NCBI GenBank assembly: GCA_037447605.1
Contig: CM074804.1
Location: 1,405,468-1,469,467, forward strand
Reading direction: 5' to 3'
DNA: 64,000 nucleotides
DNA from: Zygnema circumcarinatum
Taxonomy: Eukaryota > Streptophyta > Zygnematophyceae > Zygnematales > Zygnemataceae
A model generated the notes under the pieces. That model saw only the letters and a program-made list of their open reading frames with translations, did no database searches and was not told where the DNA came from. Every line of letters begins with the position of its first letter. The stretch's first letter is position 1. Of this stretch, positions 22,427 through 34,000 are shown piece by piece. The translations under genes and the position numbers were made by a program.

Positions 22427-23813
22427 GCGCATGGAGCGGCCGTAAGGCGTCCTTCCAGCACACGCTGGGGAGTGTGTATATACATTTGTTCCTTTTTTTC
22501 ATGACATTTTTGACGATTGGAAAGTGGTCTGAAGAATTTATTTGGCTTCAATTTGGGACGTTTAAGTAGCTAAGCTGCAGAAATTGCATGCTTTTCTCTC
22601 CTTCTGTCGCTCTCTCTCTCTCTCTCCCTCGCTCTCCTCATCTCCCTTTCTCTCGCCTCTCTTTCTCGTCCTCCCCCCCTCTCCCCCTCCTAGCTCTCAA
22701 GTCTCAGCTATGTAAGCTGTTTATTTTTTAATGAAGTGTCAGAGCAGGTCAAGGTTGTACAGAGGGAGGAAGTCCCAATTATTGGAACGCTGAGAAATGT
22801 TGAACCCCGTTGAGGTTCGCGCTTGAGAGGATTCCACATTGATTGATCTAAGCCAGACATCAAACCATAGAAATTTAAGTTTTGAAGATCCACTCAGATG
22901 CGTTGAACTTGTCATGCTCAATTTTGTGCACTGTAGAAGCTTCCAAGCGAATCAAAAGCACTGTTTTGGTTTTCCTTGCCCCTTTCCCCTTTCCCCTTTG
23001 CCATGCCATGCCATGCGTCATGCCCACACCCCTGCAACCCTAATCTTCATGGAACATCCACATGTCCACGTCGTACATGTACGTTCCCTGCCACGTATCG
23101 ACCGCTCCGTATTCCTCGAAATCGACGCTGGTATCCACTTTTTGTCCACGTGTCGCGCTGTGGTCGATGTGGCTGGTCGGTGGCCTTGTCCAGCACAGCA
23201 TAGTCCACGTCACCAGTGCTTGAAATTTTACAAGATTTTTCGCCATGTCTGCACGAAATGAAATGTCAGCCTACACTGATTGGCAGTTGTCCAGTCAGCA
23301 GCAGTCTGGGTAAGTCAATGTAAGTCAAGACGGGTCAAACCGGTACGACCTGCCGCCAACGAAACTGCCCGGCGGCAAATCCGCGGCTCATCGAAAACGA
23401 CGAGAACCGCCACCGCAACCGCGGCAGCGGTTACGGTCCCACAACTGCCGTCCGCCTTACAAATAGATCCCCAGCCCTTTCTCGGCTTCAAATTTTGGAT
23501 TTCGACGACTTCGGTTTAAAGAGGGTTTTACCCTGAACCCTGAACCCGCAGTCGCACGCGCCACGTGGCACATGGATCGGATTCCCACCGACACGACTGC
23601 GATATCCGTACGTCCTCTATTTTCTAAAAACAATACTGTAATATCCACATATAAGGACATTATTAACGTTCGCAAAGTATTGTTACATATATACATTCAC
23701 AGAATCTTGCCATCACGTGGCTAACTGCCATTGGCCGATGCTCACCCTTAAATATTTATCCCCGGTGAAACTGGTCCTAGAAGCCGCCGCCGGAGTTCCA
23801 GTCCGCGAGCGCA
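22427..23813. other. Intergenic region with CT tract and G-boxes
   Basis: Contains the 3' end of the HemK2-like gene, a CT tract (22595-22690), CATGCCATGC words (22997-23025) and G-box CACGTG cores at 23147, 23562 and 23714 ahead of the rhodanese gene. Short open frames here show no family motif. Confidence 0.6.
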
Positions 23814-25735
23814 ATGGCGGCTGCCACGTGGCGCGCGCTGGCGCTCCCCCACGTGGCCGCATCCAGGTCGTCGATGCCACGTGGTGCCCTGCTGACCGTC
23901 CATCGATCACTGCAGCCATGTTCGGCGCCACGTGGAGCTCGGCCTGGAGAGGGTGCAGGGCTTGTGGGAGTCGGCGAGATATTAGGGTTTGCAGGGTTCA
24001 GGAAGAACGAGGGAGGATTTAGGGTTTATGCGAGCCATGGCGGCGGCGAGGTGGCCGCGGCTGCAGGGTTCGTTTCGGGGGAAAAAATCGTCAGCATTGA
24101 TGACGTGATTGCAGCCGTGAGTGCTGGCCGGGCTCCAAAGGATGGTGCGGGGTACAATTGAAATTTTTTCGGAGGAAAATGGAAAAGTGGGCGGGAGGGG
24201 AGTGAGGAACTGAAAGCAGCTTCGAGGTTTTAAAGTTTGTTTCAAAAAGGATTAAAAAATAAACAGAAAAAAATAGAAAAGGTTTAATTAAGTTAGAGTC
24301 AATTTACACCCTTTTTTTTGGCTAGATACACACCTTTTTCGTCGGTCAGATTTTATGTTAGGGTTTTTAGGGTTTTGGGATTTTTTTAAAGGTGTGTATT
24401 TTGCCGAAAAAGGTGTGTGAAGAAATTCAAGGTAAAATAAAATTAATTAAAGGTATCGAGAGCTGCTGCCCCTTTTGGCATACCCAATGCGCCGCCCTGC
24501 ATTGTACGCGTATTTATTGAGCTGTAGAGGCGCCAGCAGCGGTGGGAATTGGAGGAGGTAAAGAAGGGGGAAGAGGGGGAAGCAGGCGGATCTGTGTTCA
24601 AGTTCTGTGTCGCTCTGTTCTACGGAACGCACATGCGCATAGAAACGGAGGTCTCGCGTTTACATTGACCTGTAACGGTAGTTTTCCCTGCATGTAGAGA
24701 GACCTTGGAGCTTCTATTAATGGCGAATCTCTAACTCTCTCTCTCTCTCTATCGCTTTCTCTCGATCACTCCCTCCCCTCTCACTCTCACTCACTCTCTT
24801 CCGCTTTCAATCACTCTCGCCCCCTCTCGCTCTCTCACTCACTTTCTCTCTCTGGCAATCATTCTCTCTCTCTCCCTCTCAACTACTCTACCTCTCTTGT
24901 TCTCTCTCTCATTCTCTCGTCCTCCTACACTCTCTCTCCCTCTCTTTCTGTCTCTCACTTGTCCTTTTCGCCTATTTTATTTTTCTGCGTCTGTTTTTTC
25001 TCGCAGGCGAGGGAGGAGAACAGCGACTTCATATTTGAGGACGACGGCGACGCAGCAGAGCCCTCTCTTGACCCCTTCGCGCGGAAGTCCAACGCAAACC
25101 CTAATCCCCATCGTACGGGCCCTCTGTCTCACCTGCTCTTTTTTTGAGCTGGCTGATCAATAAACTCCCAAAAACCACAGATTTCGGTTAACCCTAATAA
25201 TTTTGGTGTATTGCTGTTTGGGGCCCAATTATGAACAATCTATAATGGGCCCTCTCTTTTTCCGTGTCTCTCGCCCTCTCCTCCCTCCCGTTCTCAATTT
25301 TTCCCTCTCTCTCTCTGCTCTCCAATGCAGCTTCCTCTGTCCAAGCGTTGCCCTCAGCTTCGGATATGAAGAAAGTCCTTTCTGCATATCAAGAAGCTCC
25401 GCCGGGTGAGTATTGAGCGAGAGGGAGAAGAGAGAGGGAGAGAGAGAGAGAGAGAGAGATCGAGAGAGGGAGAAAGAGCTGCCAGTAGAGCGAGGGGAGA
25501 GCGAAGGGGAGGGCTTTCACACATGTCATTACAACTCCTCCATTCGAGGCTTTCTTCCTTCCTCACTACTTTCTCCCCACTTTTATGGCTGGTCAGAGCA
25601 CAAATTTTCACAGCCATTTCAACACAGGTTTCTGGCTTACAGTTGTAGGTTTGCAGTTTTCGGAACTCCAACGTTTCAGCGTTATTGGAGGATTTAGGGT
25701 TTTAGATTTGAACGAGCGACTGATTTCCCCGCCGC

Positions 25736-25802
<67 letters not shown>

Positions 25803-27036
25803 CCCCCCCATCGGAGCAGCCCTCAAAGAGATGACGGTGGAGGAGTTGGAAGCGGCTCTCAAGTCTCCCAATCCGCCTCTCCTATTGGATGTGCGCACTA
25901 AGGAAGAATTCGCCGAAGTGTGAGTCCACGCTCCATGAAAGCCATAACTCGCTCCAGGTTCGGGCTTTCTAGGGTTCAGGGATTTCAGGGTTCGGGGGAT
26001 TTAGGGTTCAGAGGTTTTAGGGTTCAGAGGTTTTAGGGTCCTGAGTTTTGTATGTTTTCAGGAGGGTGCCGGAGGCCGTACACGTGCCGCTGCCGGAGGT
26101 CGTTGCGCGGGCGATGGACGGCTCGATCAGCCTCAGCGGCCGCCAGGTGGCGATCATCTGTCGCTCTGGTGGGTTGACTTGTCCGACTTTCTTGACTAAG
26201 TTGACTTGCGTTGACTTCGGCTGACTCTTGCTTTGGGCTTCGTTTTTTACTTGGTTGACCTGGATTGACCCCTCTCACAGTTGACGTGTGGTACTACTCA
26301 GCCCTTGTGGACCGCATGAAATCATTGAAACAAAGGCCTAAAACCCTAAACCCTGAACCCAACCCCTAAACCATAATTCTTAATCTCTAATCCTTGATCC
26401 GCACCCCTAACCTTAAACCTTAACCCCTAAACCCGAAACGCTATCCCTAAGCTCGAATCCCTAACCCCTAATCCTAACTTTGTGACCCTTTAACACTACC
26501 CCCGAACCCCTAAACCCTAAACCCTTAACCCTCTCCTCTGACTCCTTAACCCTGACCTCCCTTAAACCCTTACTTCCCTAACGCGTAAACCCTCAACCTA
26601 ATCCCTAAACCCTACCCCCTAACCCCTAAGCCTAACCCCTAAACCTAATCCTTAAACCCTACCCCCTAACCCCTAAACCTAATCCTTAAACCCTACCTCC
26701 TAACCCCTAAACCTAATCCTTAAACCCTACCCTCTAACCCCTAAACCTAATCCTTAATCCCTACCCCCTATCCCCTAAACCTAATCCTTAAACACAACCC
26801 TCTAACCCCTAAACCTAACCCCTAAACCTAATCCTTGAACCCTACCCCCTAACCCCTAAACCTAACCCCTTCAAGTCTAGTGTGGGGGGGGTTGGGCCGG
26901 GGCTCAAGCAGGGAGGAGAAGTGCGCAGGCGGGGGCGGAGTTGGCGGCGGCTCTGAACCTGTCCGACCTCTACAATGTGGTTGGAGGGACGCTGGCGTGG
27001 GTAGATAAGAAATATGCTGTCAGTTCAGACCTGTAA
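23814..27036 (+). CDS. Rhodanese-domain protein, probably organelle-targeted
   Basis: This is a single rhodanese (sulfurtransferase-fold) protein. The candidate active-site loop is CRSGRRSAQ, with the sulfur-accepting cysteine at about residue 228. Six exons give 271 residues in continuous phase: 23814-24116, 25007-25112, 25331-25405, 25820-25919, 26062-26168, 26912-27036. The rhodanese domain runs from MTVEELEAAL through LLLDVRTKEEFAEV, RVPEAVHVPLPE and CRSG to VVGGTLAWVDKKY. The first about 90 residues are rich in Ala, Arg and Ser, start MAAATWRALALP and lack acidic residues early on. That fits a plastid or mitochondrial presequence, but this is inference. Four CACGTG cores lie within the first exon itself, so the true start could be a later in-frame Met (about residue 21). 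The substrate is unknown. Rhodanese-fold regulatory proteins look similar. Confidence 0.85.
24735..24998 (+). repeat. CT-rich microsatellite tract in rhodanese intron 1
   Basis: TCTC/TCAC-rich polypyrimidine sequence leading to the splice acceptor at 25006. It probably serves as an extended pyrimidine tract. Confidence 0.85.
25738..25801 (+). repeat. (TC)n microsatellite before rhodanese exon 4
   Basis: A near-pure (CT)n run of about 60 bases just upstream of the acceptor used for the exon starting at 25820. Confidence 0.92.
26338..26878. repeat. Telomere-type array with 40-bp higher-order repeat
   Basis: AAACCCTA-like words in rhodanese intron 5. From about 26590 a unit of roughly 40 bases (ACCCCCTAACCCCTAAACCTAATCC, given as a loose pattern) repeats six or more times with small changes. 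This is more regular than the other decayed arrays. Confidence 0.8.
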
Positions 27037-28015
27037 ATTTGTTAACAAAGTCAACTTAAAAAAGAAGAAGAAAAGGGGACAAAAATGCAGAAGAAAAAAA
27101 AATGTCGATTTTGGGGTTTGGTGAGTTCCCTTTGTTGTTCGACACGAGAGCATGCCAAATTGTCGTTTTTTTTGTAACGAGGATGGATGAATTTCACAAA
27201 AGTTTTAGGCTTTGTCTGCTTTCTGTCTGAACGTGCTTTTAATTTCCGTAGTTTTTTCTTTATGAGATTGAACACACTTGATTGTTTCCGAACACACTTT
27301 CATTCATTTTCACTTTCATCATCGTTCGGAAAATGACATCACTATTGGGGCCTCGTCGCCCTCCTCCCAAATCTCAAGATGTTCGTTCTGAGCAACTGCG
27401 TCCTACAAAGTCATGTCGCAAACAAACCACAATTGGATAGAAATTTTCCAAAACCCGAAACTGAAAAGGAAAAACAAACCATACTTTGTAAATCCTAAAC
27501 CGATCAATGAGTGTTCGGCCTACCGTACCGTACTCAGTAACTATTTCTAGCAATACTGATTAGCAATTTTTCCGCACGATTTTGTTGTGTCTGCACACAA
27601 ACCATCATGGCATGGCATGAATTCTAATGTTCAATTCCTGCCACGTGTCGCTGTCCGATTGGCGCTTGACTCAACCTGCATGGCGTGGCCACACCATGAG
27701 CCTCCCTCGACCCAAAGAAAAATGTCCCACCTGCCCGCGATGTCCCCTTCCTCGTGCTGCCGCGTGGCGGTCTTGCGCCCCCTCCGCCCCTCCGCTAAAG
27801 CCCTAAACCCTGCCCCCCTCCCTGACTTGCTCAACCCTAAACCCTCGCCGTCGCTTGTCCCTTCCGCCTCCGCCAATCGCAGACCTCGATCGCTCGCAGA
27901 TGGAAACCCTAATCGCTCCTTAAACCCTAATTTTCCGAGAAACCCTAAATGGTTCTTAAACCCTAATCCTTACCGTCATTGGGGAGTCCGAGCGCTAAGT
28001 TTGGAGGGGGGCGCC
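27037..28015. promoter_or_regulatory. Intergenic region upstream of SPATA20-like gene
   Basis: No separate gene is supported. A CCACGTGTCG G-box (core 27642-27647), an ATTGG box at 27658-27662 and CCGTAC words (27525-27535) suggest the promoter lies in 27500-27700. From 27587 the frame is open and joined to the proposed start at 28016, so part of this stretch may encode an N-terminal targeting extension. Confidence 0.5.
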
Positions 28016-31000
28016 ATGACGGAGGGCAAGCAGAAGCACGTGAACCGCCTCGCGAAGGAGCAGAGCCCCTACTTGCTGCAGCACGCGCATAATCCGGTCA
28101 GGGTTTAGGGTTTTAGGGTTTTAGGGCTATAGCATACTGGGTTCATGGTTTAAAAAATTTAGATAAAGCAGGGTTAGGGTTTTAGAGTTTAGGAATACAA
28201 GTGTTATAGTTTTTTTTAACATTTTTGTTTAAAAATTCTGGGATCGAAAGGCTCATTTAAGCTTCGAGGGAAAAATCTGCAGTGAACATTTATTATTGTT
28301 TTTTCTTCTTGTTTTTTCTCCACCTTAATTCCCTTCCACCCACTTTTTTTTTACTTTGGCTTTATTTCTTCAGGTCGACTGGTACCCGTGGGGCGAAGAA
28401 GCGTTTGCCAAAGCTCGGGCAGAAGGAAAACTTATTTTTCTGTCCGTGGGCTACAGCACGTGCCATTGGTGCCATGTCATGGAGGTAATAAAAAAAAGAA
28501 AAAAAGGGGAGGGGGCAGGGAAGGGGAAGAGGAGAATGGTGGGGAGGTAAAAACGAAACCCCTTTTCGCAAAATGAATATTTTCTCGTCGACTACATCCG
28601 AATTGATGATTTTTTTATTATTTTACTATTTATATTATTTTTGTTCTACCTCCTTACTATGTTAGCGATTTGACACATGAATCCTTCATTTCTTGACATA
28701 AAACTCCTTACAAGCGCTTGTTGCTGATAAACCCCCTCTCCCATTTCCCCTCTCTCCCCTCCCAGGTCGAGTCCTTTGAAAACGAAGAAGTGGCGGAACT
28801 CCTGAACAAGTGGTTTGTCAGCATCAAGGTTGATCGCGAGGAGCGCCCCGACGTCGATAAGGTACAAACCTCGTCCTCTAAATCTCTAAAACCCTAACAC
28901 CCAAAGATATCCATCGCCATTGTCATCGTTCTTCATCCTTGTTGGCCACCTGTCTTTCCCCTATTCCTCCCCCTCCGCCCTCCCTTCCCCCTTCCCCTCC
29001 GCCCTCCCCAATCCCCCCTCCCCCCCTCCCACCCTTCCACCCCTCCCCCCTCCCCCCTCCCCCTCCCCCCCTTCCACCCCTCCCCCCTCCCCCCTTCCCT
29101 CCTCCCCCTCCCCTCCCCCCTCCCCTCCCTCCTCCCCTCCCCCTCCCCCTCCCCTCCCCCCTCCCCTCCCCTCCCCCTCCCCCTCCCCCTTCCCCCTCCC
29201 CTCCCCCCTCCCTCCCCCTCCCCTCCCCCTCCTCTTCCCCCTCCTCCCCCTCCCCTCCCCTCCCCCCTCCCCCTCCCCCTTCCCCCTCCCCCCCTCCCCC
29301 CCTCCCCTCCCCCTCCCCTCCCCCTCCCCCTCCCCCTCCCCTCCCCCTCCCCTCCCCCCTCCCCCTCCCCCTTCCCCCTCCCCTCCCCTCCCCCTCCCCC
29401 CTCCCCTCCCCCTCCCCTCCCCCTCCCCCTCCCCCTCCCCACTCCCCCTCCCCCTCCCCTCCCCCTCCCCTCCCCCTCCCCTCCCCCTCCCCTCCCCTCC
29501 CCTCCCCTCCCCCTCCCCCTCCCCTCCCCCTCCCCTCCCCCTCCCCCTCCCCCTCCCCCTCCCCCTCCCCCTCCCCCCTCCCCTCCCCCTCCCCCTCCCC
29601 CCTCCCCCTCCCCCCTCCCCCTCCCCTCCCCCTCCCCCCTCCCCTCCCCCCTCCCCTCCCCCCTCCCCCCTCCCTCCTCCCCCTTCCCTCCTCCCCCTCC
29701 CCCTTCCCCCTCCCCCCCTCCCCCCTCCCCTCCTCTCCTTCCCTCCCCTCCCCTCCCCCTCCCCTCCCCTCCCCCCTCCCCCTCCCCCCTCCCCCTCCCC
29801 CTCCCCTCCCCTCCCCCTCCCCCTCCCCCCTCCCCCTCCCCTCCCCTCCCCCCTCCCCCTCCCCTCCCCCCTCCCCCCTCCCCCTCCCCCTCCCCCTTCC
29901 CTCCCTCCCCTCCCTCCCTCCTCCTCCTCCCCTCCCTCTCTCCCCTCCCCTCCCCTCCCCCTCCCTCCTCCCCTCCCTCCCCCTCCCCCTTCCCCCTCTC
30001 CTCTTCCCCCTCCTCCCCTCCCCTCCCCCTCTCCTCCCCTCCCTCCTCCTCCCTCCCCTCCCTCCTCCTCCCCCTCCCCCTCCCCACCTCCCCTTCCCCA
30101 TCAATCCCTCCCCACTCCCCCTCCCCTCCCCTCCCCTCTTCATCCTCCCCCTCCCCCCCGGGGCCGGCAGGTGTACACGACGCGTGCAGGCGATGGAGGC
30201 GGGGGGGGTGGCCGATGAGTGTGTCTCACTGCCGAGGCGGCCCGTCCTCTGGGGAGGGATTACTTCCCTGCTGGAGGAGGTGCACTGGCTGCATTGGCTT
30301 CTGCAGCCTGCTCAGGTGGGGGCATGGGGGCATGGGGGCATGGGGCATGGGGCATGGGGGCATGGGGCATGGGGGCATGGGGCATGGGGGCATGGGGCAT
30401 GGGGGCATGGGGCATGGGGGCATGGGGCATGGGGGCATGGGGCATGGTGGGCATGGGGGGCATGGGGCATAGTGCATGGGGCATAGTGCATGGGGGCATG
30501 GGGGCATGGGGGCATGGGGCAGGGGGGCATGGGGGCATGGGGCATGGGGCATGGGGGCATGGGGGGGGGCATGGGGCATGGGGGCATGGGGCATGGGGCA
30601 TGGGGCATGGGGCATGGGGCATGGGGCATGGGGCATGGGGCATGGTGGGCATGGGGGGCATGGGGGCATGGGGGCATGTGAGGGTTGAGTGAATATAGTA
30701 TAGCCCGCGCCACTCGTATGAACTCAAGAAACTGAAAGCAATGGACGCTAGAACAGCTGAGAAGACTTTCAAACCCTAGAAATTGCGGAACAGCAATGAA
30801 ACCATAAGTATTCTGAACCCTAAGGTTTCTCAGAAGGGAGGACGGGCAGCTGAACCCTTTGTATCCCTTCAGGCGAGTGGAGGACGTTTGGCAAAATCGG
30901 AGAGAGGAGCTCGAGGAGGCCGGCCAGGACGCCCTCCGCCAGCTCACCTCCGCCACACGTGTGAGCGCCTCCGCTGATAGGCTCCGACATGGTCTCGCTG

Positions 31001-34000
31001 GCGGAGCAATTCAAAAGTGTGCAGAACAGGTGAACCCTAAATGTTAATTTCAGCCTTAAACCCTAATTCTCTCATTTCTAGGGTGTATCCGCACATAGGG
31101 CACGTATTGCTCGAGCGTTCCTCATGAGGATGAGTTCGACCATCTTCTTCATCATGTAGTTTCTTCATGCTGAAACTGCGCCGGTTTCCATGTGCTTTTT
31201 TTCAGTTGACCGACCGTTACGACGCCAAGCTTGGGGGATTCGGAGGGGCCCCAAAATTTCCGCGGCCTTCAGAAATCAATCTCTTATTGAGGCATTCTAA
31301 GAGGCTGCAAGAGGAGGGAGGGGCCAAGGAGAGAGAGGCCCAAAAGGTTTTGGAAATGTCTCTGTTCACACTGACCGCTATGGCTCGCGGAGGAATCCAT
31401 GACCATGTGGGCGGAGGGTTCCATCGATATTCTGTGGACGAGTATTGGCATGGTAAGGAAAAGGAAGGGGAGGTGGGCTGAAAAGAGCATAAAAGAGAAA
31501 ACAAAAGAGGAGAGGGAAATAGGAATATTGTGATGGGGGGCCAAACGAAAATAAAAGAGAAAACGAAAGGAGAGTTGAAAACTTGGAAAAATGAGCCATT
31601 GTAAGGATGGTGGGGAGGAGGGAGGCGGGAGAGGAAGTGAAAGGAGAGAAGGGAAAAGTCGAAATGGGCATTGTGAGGAACCCTAAAAGTTTGAATAGGA
31701 GAAGGGTAGGGAGGGGGGGTGCTTCATGTGTGCTTTTTGAGCTTGTAGGGTTTGCATATTGATGTAGAAATTTAGGGCTAAAGATGAAGACCCTCAAGCT
31801 CCAACAAATGTCCTACTAACTTAAAAACTTTAAATTTTAAAACATGTAAAAACCCTAAAACCCTAAACCCCTAATCTGCCTGCCCTGCAGTCCCCCACTT
31901 CGAGAAGATGCTCTACGACCAGGCACAGCTGGCCAACACTTTCCTCAGCGCCTTTGCGATATCGCGCGTATCGCGATATGCGCGATATGCGCGCGATATC
32001 CTGGACTACCTGCGGCGTGACGTGACGCACCCTGAGGGAGGCGTGTTCTCCGCAGAGGACGCCGACAGCTTCGAAGAGGACGGGGACGCGCGGAAGAAGG
32101 AGGGGGCGTTCTATGTGTGGGCCAAAACGGAGGTCCGTAAAGCGTAACGGAAAGTTTTGGCATGGAGATGCACGGGGTCTTGGATCTCTCTCTCTCTCTC
32201 TCGCTCTCTCTCTCCCTCTCTCTCTCTCTCTCGCTCTCTCGCACTCTTTCTCTCCCTCTCTCTTTCTCCCGCTCCCTCTCGCATTTTCTCTCTCTCCCCC
32301 TCTCTCTCTCGCACTCTCTCTCGCGCCCTCTCTCTCCCCCCTCTCTCTCTCTCTGGCGCTCTGTCTCTCTCTCTCTCTCGCTCTCTCCCCCTCTCTCTGA
32401 TGTTGAATCTGAAGAGATGGATGGATACTGCTCGAACTTCTCGAGGCCCGAGTGATTTGCGGGAGGGTCAAAAAATCTAAAAACGTGGCAGAAAAATCTG
32501 AAGGTTAGTAGACTTTAAGATGATGTAATAAGTGGAAACTCTGAGAACTACAATGTTCAAAAAGAAAAAAAAAAATGCACTTGGTTTCAAACTTATTCTT
32601 TGTACTTTTTTCATTTTCTGTCTCTCCTCTCTCCTCCCCCCCCAAAACAAATTAGATAGAAGAGATTCTCGGCCCCGAACGAGCGGAAATTTTCTGCTTC
32701 CATTACCATGTGAGGGAGGGCGGAAATTGCACCCTCTCAGTAATGAGCGATCCGCACGGCGAATTTCGCGGAAAAAATGTTCTGATCGAGAGGCAGTCGG
32801 ATGAAGAAACTGCGGAAAAATTTGGAAAATCGACGGAAGAAATTTCGGAACTGTTGGCGGATTGCCGAAAATTGCTCCACACGGAACGCGAGAAGAGGCC
32901 GCATCCTCATCTTGATGATAAGGTGGGGGGGACATTGGAACCCTAATCAGGTTACTTGAGAGTTTAGGGTTTAGGGTTTAGGGTTTAAGGATGTGGGTTA
33001 GGACCGGCAGGGTTTAAGGTGTGCGGAGGTTTTTTTAGGGGTCTGTGGAATAGGGTCAGACTTCCAAGGAAATATACTCTCTCTCTCCCTCTCTTGTTCT
33101 CCTCTCTCTCTCTCTCTCGCTCTCTCTTTCTCTCTCTCTCTCTCACACACACACAAGCCGTTAGTTAATGTATGGTTGGGGACGTTCAGGATACTTTAGG
33201 GTTATTAGAGTTTTAGGGTTTACTCGACCCCTCCCCCTTTTCTATTTTGTTTAATTTCGTTTGTTGTATTTATTTTTGCGCTGCGAAGGTGATCGTGGCG
33301 TGGAACGGCCTCGCCATATCGGCGTTTGCGCAGGCCTCGCGAATCCTCAAATCTGAGCCGTCCGATCTGCCGCACCACTTTCCAGTGGACGGCTGCGATG
33401 TGAGTCGGGGGGGACTCGGCAGTGGGAGGGAGCAACTTCTGCTTTTCCTTCTTATGTGGGAAAAAGCAGATAGCAAAAAACCCGAATTTCGTTGTAGATA
33501 GTATGAAAAGAAGCCATAGTGGAATTACCAACTTTTCAAAGCCTTCAACCCTAATTCTGATCCTTGCAACTCTAAAACCCTAAAACCTTAAAACCCTCAG
33601 TTTTAAACCCCTAAACCCTAAGGCCCTAATACCTCAAAACTCTAAACCCTACGATCCTAAACCCTGAAACCTTAAAACCCTTAACCCAAACTCATAAACA
33701 CTAAATTCTGATCTCTGAAGTCCTTCATCTCTAAAACCCCTTAACCCTAAATCTCTAAACTTCTACCCCCCTAAAACCCTGACACCCTAAAGTCCTAAAA
33801 CCTTACCATTGCCCCCCATCTCACACCTCGCCCGCCTCCCTCCCTCCCCTCTCCGTCCCTCTCCCTCCTTCTCCCTCCCCTCTCCGCCACTCTCCCTCCC
33901 ACTCCCTCCCTCCCTCGCCCTCCCCTCCCTCCCTCTCTCTACCCTCACTCCCCTCTCCCTCCCTCTCCCTACCCCCTCCCTCCCTCTCCCTACCATCTCC

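Noticed and set aside
28920-30486. Very long Pro/Ser/Leu and Gly/Arg/Glu open frames across the C/T tract
   Set aside because: They appear on both strands and in several frames because the repeat contains no stop codons. They have no conserved content and lie in an intron.
30219-30956. Gly-Met-Ala-Trp and Pro-Met-His-Ala repeat proteins
   Set aside because: Pure translation of the GGGGCAT array on both strands, inside intron 4 of the SPATA20-like gene.
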